Source: Corynebacterium sp. | GTDB lineage: Bacteria; Actinomycetota; Actinomycetes; Mycobacteriales; Mycobacteriaceae | NCBI RefSeq assembly: GCF_030532965.1 | Contig: NZ_JAUNKC010000004.1 | Span: forward strand, 88,426 to 152,425 | Direction of reading: 5' to 3' | Length of the DNA: 64,000 nt | In this document: positions 58,833-64,000 of the stretch, one piece after another | Position numbering within the stretch: the stretch's first letter is position 1 | How the letters are laid out: each line of letters starts with the position of its first letter | Program-made: the position numbers and the translations under genes | Notes under the pieces: generated by a model | Databases searched by the model: none | What the model was told of the DNA's origin: nothing | Seen by the model: the letters and a program-made list of their open reading frames with translations, nothing else

Positions 58833-60890
58833 CTAGTGAGAAAAAGCGTCAGCGGATGGCTGTTCGTTGCGTTGGGCACGAATCCAGTTTTCAATCCGAT
58901 CAACGGCCTCGGAAACGGAAACCCCATTGACTTGAGTCCCGTCCAAGAATCGGAAACTCACCGCATCCGATTCAACATCCCGGGCGCCAGCCAACAGCAT
59001 GAACGGAACCTTAGCCTGGGTATGGTTTCGGATCTTCTTCTGCATCCGGTCGTCGGAGGTATCGACATCGGCACGTATGCCACGTGCCCGCAGTTGAGCC
59101 ATAACAGCCTCCAAATGTGGACTGAAGCTATCGGCGACGGGAATACCGATCACCTGGTGCGGCGCCAACCATGCTGGGAACGCACCCGCGTAGTGCTCCA
59201 GCAATACGCCGAAGAATCGCTCAATAGAACCGAACAAAGCACGGTGAATCATAATCGGACGCTTCTTCGTACCATCCGAAGCCGTGTATTCCAGGTTAAA
59301 GCGTTCCGGCAGATTGAAATCCAACTGAACGGTGGACATCTGCCAGGTGCGGCCGATAGCATCACGCGCCTGAACCGAAATCTTTGGACCGTAGAAAGCG
59401 GCACCGCCCGGATCCGGAACTAAACTCAGGCCGGAGGCATCAGCAACCCGCTGAAGAATCTCCGTTGATTTCTCCCAGATTTCATCAGATCCAACGAACT
59501 TATTCGGATCCTTGGTGGACAGCTCCAAATAGAAATCATCCAAGCCATAATCGCGAAGCAACGAAATGATGAAGTCCAAGACCGTAGTGAGCTCAGATTC
59601 CAGTTGGTCCTCGGTGCAGTAGATATGAGCATCATCCTGGGTGAATCCGCGCGCCCGGGTAAGGCCATGAATAACGCCCGATTTTTCGTAACGGTACACC
59701 GTGCCGAACTCGAATAACCGCAATGGCAATTCGCGATACGAGCGGCCGCGCGAAGCAAAGATGAGGTTATGCATCGGGCAGTTCATCGGCTTTGCATAAT
59801 AGTCCTGTGGCGGCTTTACGACGTTTCCTTCGTCATCGTATTCGCCATCCAGCTGCATTGGCGGGAACATGCCGTCGGCATAAAAATCGAGGTGACCGGA
59901 TTTTTCAAACAACTCACCCTTGGTCAAATGCGGAGTATTAACAAAAGAATACCCCGCGGCAATATGCCGACGACGGGAATGCTCTTCCATCTCCAAGCGG
60001 ACAATGCCGCCATTCGGGTGGAAGACAGGAAAACCCGAACCGATCTCATCTGGGAAGCTGAACAAATCTAGTTCCGCCCCTAACCGACGGTGATCGCGTT
60101 TCTCCGCCTCAGCGAGCTTGTGCTCATACTCTGCCAACGCTTCCTTCGACTCCCACGCAGTGCCGTAGATACGCTGTAATCCGGCATTGGCCTGATCCCC
60201 TCGCCAATAAGCCGCAGAGGAACGTGTCAGTGAAAACGCCGGAATATACTTCGTCGTTGGAACATGCGGACCCCGGCACAGGTCGTACCATTCGACCTCG
60301 CCCGTACGCGGGTTGAGGTTATAGTACCCGGTGAGTTCGCCTGCACCGACTTCCGTGGCCTCGTCGGAATCTGGATCAACAGATCCCTTATCCGCAATGA
60401 GCTCCAGTTTATACGGCTCGTCTTTCAAGGCGGCGCTCGCGGCATCGACGCTTTCATAGACACGCCGCTCGAACTTCTGCCCCGACTTGATGATTTTCTT
60501 CATTCGCTTCTCGATGCGTTGAAGATCCTCCGGCGTAAACGGTTCCGCGACATCGAAGTCGTAGTAAAAGCCGTTTTCAATCGCCGGACCGATTCCGAGT
60601 TTGGTGCCGGGGAACTCAAGCTGTACAGCCTGAGCTAACACGTGAGTGGCTGAATGCCGAATGACACCACGGCCTTCCTCAGTATTAGCGGGAACTGGTG
60701 TAACCATGACGGTTGTCTCAGGTACGAAGGACAAATCGCGGAGGTTACCCTCAGAGTCTTTCACACACACGATCGCCGTAGGGCCGGTGTTCGGTAGCTC
60801 CAATTCCCGCATTGCTGCCCCGACCGGTGTACCTGCGGCCACCGAAAACGGGGAATGAGGATTGACGGCGGCATCAGTCAGCTGTGCCAT
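58833..60890 (-). CDS. thrS: Threonyl-tRNA synthetase
   Basis: Class II synthetase for Thr. ATG 60890 gives 685 residues starting [10 protein letters not shown], a usual actinobacterial N-terminus; AAGGAG lies about 13 bases before. The frame continues to a TTG at 60953 (706 residues), which cannot be excluded. Domains: TGS (about 20-85), editing domain, catalytic core with the zinc-binding Cys in [11 protein letters not shown], motif 2 with [13 protein letters not shown], and the C-terminal anticodon domain. First gene of thrS-HIT-pgsA-PatA-pimA. Confidence 0.95.
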   Translation of the reverse strand: MAQLTDAAVNPHSPFSVAAGTPVGAAMRELELPNTGPTAIVCVKDSEGNLRDLSFVPETTVMVTPVPANTEEGRGVIRHSATHVLAQAVQLEFPGTKLGIGPAIENGFYYDFDVAEPFTPEDLQRIEKRMKKIIKSGQKFERRVYESVDAASAALKDEPYKLELIADKGSVDPDSDEATEVGAGELTGYYNLNPRTGEVEWYDLCRGPHVPTTKYIPAFSLTRSSAAYWRGDQANAGLQRIYGTAWESKEALAEYEHKLAEAEKRDHRRLGAELDLFSFPDEIGSGFPVFHPNGGIVRLEMEEHSRRRHIAAGYSFVNTPHLTKGELFEKSGHLDFYADGMFPPMQLDGEYDDEGNVVKPPQDYYAKPMNCPMHNLIFASRGRSYRELPLRLFEFGTVYRYEKSGVIHGLTRARGFTQDDAHIYCTEDQLESELTTVLDFIISLLRDYGLDDFYLELSTKDPNKFVGSDEIWEKSTEILQRVADASGLSLVPDPGGAAFYGPKISVQARDAIGRTWQMSTVQLDFNLPERFNLEYTASDGTKKRPIMIHRALFGSIERFFGVLLEHYAGAFPAWLAPHQVIGIPVADSFSPHLEAVMAQLRARGIRADVDTSDDRMQKKIRNHTQAKVPFMLLAGARDVESDAVSFRFLDGTQVNGVSVSEAVDRIENWIRAQRNEQPSADAFSH

Positions 60891-60960
60891 AAGTTCACTG
60901 CGCTCCTTACTGCGCTCAGGCACCCACGCGTCATACCGGGACGCGAGATGCAACGAAATT

Positions 60961-60989
60961 ACCTGCCTTGAAAAAGCCCCAAGACAGGT
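60961..60989 (-). promoter_or_regulatory. Leader hairpin before thrS
   Basis: Ten-bp stem (60961-60970 with 60980-60989), one wobble pair in minus-strand RNA, loop of nine, between the DyP stop and the thrS start. A second 7-bp hairpin CGGTTTC/GAAACCG is at 61000-61016. Either could terminate the DyP transcript, but neither has a U-run; a thrS leader structure is the alternative. Confidence 0.4.
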
Positions 60990-61051
60990 ACCATAACGAC
61001 GGTTTCACCGAAACCGGGCTAACCGTTGGTGTTCAATCTTACCCCGCGACC

Positions 61052-62344
61052 TTAAGATTGCAGAAGTGCTGCACCCCAGAACTTGTCGCCCCCCTCGCCT
61101 TCTTCTGACGTTCCCGGCGGCACTGCGTACACAGCTGAGCCAATGTGGGTGATCCATTCGTTCATGCGGTCACTATCGTTTAACCGCTGTTGAATGGGAA
61201 CAAATTGCTGCACGGGATTCTGCTGGAAGCACACAAAGACCAAACCGGTGTTTGAGCTTTGTCCGGAACCGGGAATCGGTGGTTCACTGAAGTTGTACGC
61301 ACGTCGCCGAATACGCTGATTAGGGATATCCAATGGCGGTGCCGCCAAAGCCATATGGGAACGAGGATCGATAATTGGTAGCCCAATCTCATCGGTGGCA
61401 TCGAAATCCGCTGGGTCAAATTCGTCCGTGCCCGACAACGGGGCGCCGGAATCAAGGAACCGACCCATAGCCACTTCGCGTGAGGATCGATCGAGTTTTT
61501 CCCAATTATCAAGATTCATATTGATGCGGCGCACCACCATCGCGGTCCCCCCAACCAACCATTGAGGAGCTTTCGAGTCATCACCAATCCACACATACTC
61601 GTCGTATTCAGATTCGGTTGAGGGATTGACGGTTCCGTCCTTTTGACCGAATAAGTTTCGAGGGGTGGCACCCTTTTGCGTTGCACCCACCGCGTTGAGA
61701 AATCCCTGTTGCAGCCACAGGGTTTCAGCATAAGCGGCACCGGATCGAATCATGTGACGAGTGGCAAACGCTAAAGTGACTGGATCATCACAACAGATTT
61801 GCAGTGCTATATCCGACTGCCCCCACCCCTCTTCCAATTTGTCACTGCTGAATTCCGGAAGAGGCTGTAACCAATCGGGGCGTTCGTCTTTTTTGTCGAT
61901 AATGTCAAAAAACCGCGGACCAAACCCGCAAGTAATGGTCAGATTGGCTGTAGATTCTGCGAGCTCCGGCTCGAGGCTACCGACTGGATTCTCACCACGT
62001 GTTAACCGGCGAGCGTCTTCTGTCCATAGCGTCATCAATCGACGCACCGCAGCCAGGTCAACGCCAGCCCTGAGATTAAACGCCACTAAGTTAAGCAACG
62101 CCTGGCCGGGCGTAGCTACGCCTGCTTGGTGCAAGCCGTCGAAAGGCACGACTTGGGTGGCTAAAAACGCCTCACCCTCTGTACTGCTGGATTCAGCTGA
62201 GTCGGTAGCTCCTGGACGCGCGTTGCTGCAGGCCGCTAATGCGGTTGCCGAAGTTGTGACTGTGGCTCCAATGAGAAAACTACGGCGGGACACAGGCTTC
62301 TGCGGGTCCTGAGGGTCGGGGGGAATGGCGCCAGCCATGAACAA
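61052..62344 (-). CDS. Dye-decolourising (DyP) heme peroxidase, Tat-exported
   Basis: Heme peroxidase acting outside the cytoplasm. 430 residues from TTG 62344, which sits 6 bases after AAAGG. The Tat motif SRRSFLIGA is at about 19-27, followed by ALAACS, which may be a lipobox (lipid-anchored Tat substrate). The DyP motif appears as FGQKDGT near residue 233, and the proximal His region as RSHMALAAPP. The neighbouring genes encode copper carriers, a link seen for DtpA of Streptomyces. Substrate unknown. Confidence 0.9.
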   Translation of the reverse strand: MFMAGAIPPDPQDPQKPVSRRSFLIGATVTTSATALAACSNARPGATDSAESSSTEGEAFLATQVVPFDGLHQAGVATPGQALLNLVAFNLRAGVDLAAVRRLMTLWTEDARRLTRGENPVGSLEPELAESTANLTITCGFGPRFFDIIDKKDERPDWLQPLPEFSSDKLEEGWGQSDIALQICCDDPVTLAFATRHMIRSGAAYAETLWLQQGFLNAVGATQKGATPRNLFGQKDGTVNPSTESEYDEYVWIGDDSKAPQWLVGGTAMVVRRINMNLDNWEKLDRSSREVAMGRFLDSGAPLSGTDEFDPADFDATDEIGLPIIDPRSHMALAAPPLDIPNQRIRRRAYNFSEPPIPGSGQSSNTGLVFVCFQQNPVQQFVPIQQRLNDSDRMNEWITHIGSAVYAVPPGTSEEGEGGDKFWGAALLQS

Positions 62345-62427
62345 TCAATGCCTTTCGCTACGTGTGGTGCCGAAAAATCACGAATGATCTCTTCTGCACC
62401 GTTGTTGTCTGCAGTTACACAACAAAT

Positions 62428-62472
62428 GGCTTTCGTGGACACAAAATCTGAGAGTGCGTTGCCACAAAAGCC
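62428..62472 (-). terminator. Hairpin between PCuAC and DyP genes
   Basis: Eleven-bp stem (62428-62438 with 62462-62472) with one wobble pair in minus-strand RNA, followed by ATTTGTTGTG. It starts about 20 bases after the PCuAC stop and would reduce transcription into the DyP gene. Confidence 0.6.
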
Positions 62473-62490
62473 TCCTGTTATCTGTACCGT

Positions 62491-63102
62491 TTAATGCTTG
62501 TGTTCGCTGTGATCGTGGTCGCCGTGTTCGGAATGATCACCAGCATATTCTTCATCGCCAGCTGCAACCGTGCGAACTGGAATGTCTTTGAAGTCAACCT
62601 TGGAACCATCGCTCAATTCCACAGTGAGATTGACGGTGTCGCCAGCCTCCACAGGCTTGGAAACATCCATGACCATGAAGTGATCGTGGCCTGGCTCCAA
62701 TTTATGGGTCTTGCCAGCAGGGATCACGAAGCCGCCTTCTTTCTCCTGCATCTTTCCATCGACGACTTCATGCAGCTCGAAGGAACCCGCGTCGATATCG
62801 GACTCGAATCCAACGATATTAATTTCACTATCGGTGTTATTGGTGATCGAACCAAATACCGCGGTCATCTTCGCGTCTGCTTCCATAGCACGAACAAACG
62901 CGTCATCGAAGCTAATATCTTCTTTGCTCATTTTTTCGCCAGCTTCTTTAGCTGCACTGGATGCAGCGGTTGCCATCGCAGAAGTTACGGTATCAATCTT
63001 ATCCGCAGAATCCTTCTCAGAGGTCGTGCAGCCCGTAAGTGCTAGCGCGGAAATTGCGATTAGGCCGAGCCCTTTGGTGCGGATCTGTCGAAAATTCAGC
63101 AT
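62491..63102 (-). CDS. PCu(A)C-type copper chaperone lipoprotein
   Basis: About 203 residues from ATG 63102 (MLNFRQIRTKGLG), with the lipobox LTGC at about 22-25 (GLGLIAISALALTGC), hence a membrane-anchored extracytoplasmic copper carrier. The PCuAC domain contains HEVVDGKMQEKEGG and GHDHFMVMDV, giving the His/Met ligands. The C-terminus is a His/Asp-rich tail (HSEHGDHDHSEHKH). The longer frame adds polar residues before the signal. Delivers copper to oxidases or DyP-linked targets (inference). Lies between CopC-like and DyP. Confidence 0.9.
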   Translation of the reverse strand: MLNFRQIRTKGLGLIAISALALTGCTTSEKDSADKIDTVTSAMATAASSAAKEAGEKMSKEDISFDDAFVRAMEADAKMTAVFGSITNNTDSEINIVGFESDIDAGSFELHEVVDGKMQEKEGGFVIPAGKTHKLEPGHDHFMVMDVSKPVEAGDTVNLTVELSDGSKVDFKDIPVRTVAAGDEEYAGDHSEHGDHDHSEHKH

Positions 63103-63186
63103 GGGAGAAATCACTTTCTGTGCGGTGGCTAAGCCACCACCACTGGTTGAGGTCATTTGGTAGTAATCGACGACGACGATTATTGA

Positions 63187-63792
63187 CTACCGCGCCTTCC
63201 TGTTGCGAAGGACGATGATTATAAAAGAGGAAAGCACAACAATGATACCAACCCCAGCGCCTACTTTAATCCAAGTAGCAGAATTCTGGGCAGGCGCTTG
63301 AGTTGCTTCGGAGCTGGAGGTATTTGGTTGAGTTTCCTGGCCCGAAGAGGTCGATGACGCACCTGATTGTTGGATGGAAAAAGTGGTCTTTCCACGAGTG
63401 GAGTGCCCATCGGAGGAGGTAATTTGAAAACCAATCGTATATTGACCCGGCGAAAAATTAATGTCGCCAGGCACGTCTAATACGATATTACGGCCTTCTA
63501 CAGATGGTTCGCCTCGGAAAAGCACGTGCCCATTACTGTCGGTGACGGCGAGAGTATTGAAGCCAGTTTTTGGTTCACCAGAAAACTCCAACACAATTTT
63601 TTCCGGCGGCGTTGTTAACACTTCGCCATCTTTTGGCGCCCCACCAACGACCACGTCATGGGCAGAAACGATAGTACCTGGAGAAACAAGCGCCACCGCC
63701 CCCATACCCAGAAGCACAAACGCGACTGCAATCATCACGCGCGCGCATCGGTAGATTAACGGTTGCGTATTGCCACGACCAGCCAATATCAT
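63187..63792 (-). CDS. CopC-domain copper-binding protein, membrane anchored
   Basis: 201 residues: a signal-like N-terminal helix (about 20-42), then a CopC domain starting right after the SAHDVVVGGAP cut site, so the mature N-terminal His is a likely Cu(II) ligand; SSDGHSTRG supplies another. A Ser/Gln/Thr spacer and one C-terminal membrane helix follow. AAAGGA lies 4-5 bases before ATG 63792. First gene of the copper/DyP group. Confidence 0.88.
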   Translation of the reverse strand: MILAGRGNTQPLIYRCARVMIAVAFVLLGMGAVALVSPGTIVSAHDVVVGGAPKDGEVLTTPPEKIVLEFSGEPKTGFNTLAVTDSNGHVLFRGEPSVEGRNIVLDVPGDINFSPGQYTIGFQITSSDGHSTRGKTTFSIQQSGASSTSSGQETQPNTSSSEATQAPAQNSATWIKVGAGVGIIVVLSSFIIIVLRNRKAR

Positions 63793-63891
63793 TGTGTCCT
63801 TTCTTTAGAACAGCACTTGAGTAACCACGATACAAGTAATGGTTCGCGTGCTACACAGTAGTCGGTGACAAACTGAAAAAAGTTCCCGTGA

Positions 63892-63938
63892 CCGTAAAAC
63901 GAAAACAAAGCCGCCTTTCCGATGAAGAAAAGCGGCTT
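63892..63938 (-). terminator. Terminator after tRNA-Gly
   Basis: Twelve-bp stem with one wobble (63908-63919 with 63927-63938), 7-base loop, followed on the minus strand by TTTGTTTTCGTTTT. It lies about 10 bases past the tRNA 3' end. Confidence 0.9.
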
Positions 63939-63948
63939 GTTTCATGAG

Positions 63949-64000
63949 AGCGGATGACGAGACTCGAACTCGCGACCCTCACCTTGGCAAGGTGATGCGC
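63949..64000 (-). tRNA. tRNA-Gly (anticodon GCC), 5' part cut by window edge
   Basis: The minus strand shows the anticodon arm CACCTTGCCAAGGTG with GCC in the loop, a TTCGAGT T-loop with its 5-bp stem, and acceptor-strand CATCCGC with discriminator T. CCA is not encoded. The 5' half (acceptor, D arm) lies beyond 64000. Confidence 0.95.

Noticed and set aside
61000-61016. GTTTCACCGAAAC resembling a parS site
   Set aside because: Does not match the parS palindrome TGTTTCACGTGAAACA; read as a simple hairpin.
1-64000. CRISPR array, insertion sequence or prophage
   Set aside because: No regularly spaced repeats, transposase, integrase or phage genes were found; the window is core chromosome.

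Overview
The window looks like chromosomal core sequence of a Corynebacterium. Evidence: an aro-pepQ-efp-nusB block next to pyrRBC, secD-secF followed by a dciAE-like gene, apt and rel in the order known from C. glutamicum, the actinobacterial phosphatidylinositol mannoside block (pimA, PatA-like acyltransferase, pgsA, HIT protein, thrS), a Pup/mycolata-type gene repertoire, and base composition only slightly above half G+C. The species cannot be fixed from the sequence alone; a relative of the C. diphtheriae group or C. glutamicum would fit. No phage, insertion sequence, CRISPR array or rRNA operon is visible, and only one RNA gene is present: a tRNA-Gly cut by the right edge.

Layout. 1-2763: pyrR-pyrB-pyrC (minus strand), with a candidate PyrR-binding hairpin before pyrR. 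3397-5867: a rightward island with an SRPBCC-SDR fusion and two YbjN proteins. 5951-13824: leftward aroE, an orphan prepilin peptidase, aroC, aroK, aroB, aroQ, pepQ, efp and nusB (shikimate pathway to chorismate, plus translation and antitermination factors). 14057-23358: leftward aspS, an orphan kinase-like protein, rarA, alaS, ruvX and mltG. 23639-30224: a secreted or membrane metallopeptidase, a SNF2 helicase, a YhgE/Pip membrane protein and an ABC-like ATPase with a lost P-loop. 30566-33320: an FMN reductase, a HEPN-CBS-like protein and an AAA ATPase. 33406-37146: hisS, an MBL hydrolase, tpx and a membrane-anchored cyclophilin. 37555-38969: three tandem small secreted proteins with related C-termini. 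39024-50196: rel, apt, dciAE, secF, secD, yajC, ruvB, ruvA and ruvC, all leftward. 50600-60890: yebC, tesB, DUF3817, a GT87-type mannosyltransferase, then the PI/PIM lipid block and thrS. 61052-63792: a copper/heme group (CopC-like, PCuAC-like, DyP peroxidase). 63949-64000: tRNA-Gly(GCC).

Most items are housekeeping. Three are less ordinary: (i) an 11-base word, GCTTNTCGACG, found 22 times in both orientations, in several reading frames and in intergenic DNA, far above chance; (ii) the tandem family of small secreted proteins at 37.5-39.0 kb, each ending in a conserved hydrophobic/amphipathic segment; (iii) the HEPN-CBS-like protein beside an AAA/winged-helix ATPase at 31.2-33.3 kb. Many start codons were moved from the longest reading frame to one with a ribosome binding site or a family-typical N-terminus, as stated in each entry. 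All function calls are made by recognising motifs and synteny by eye; no database search was run.
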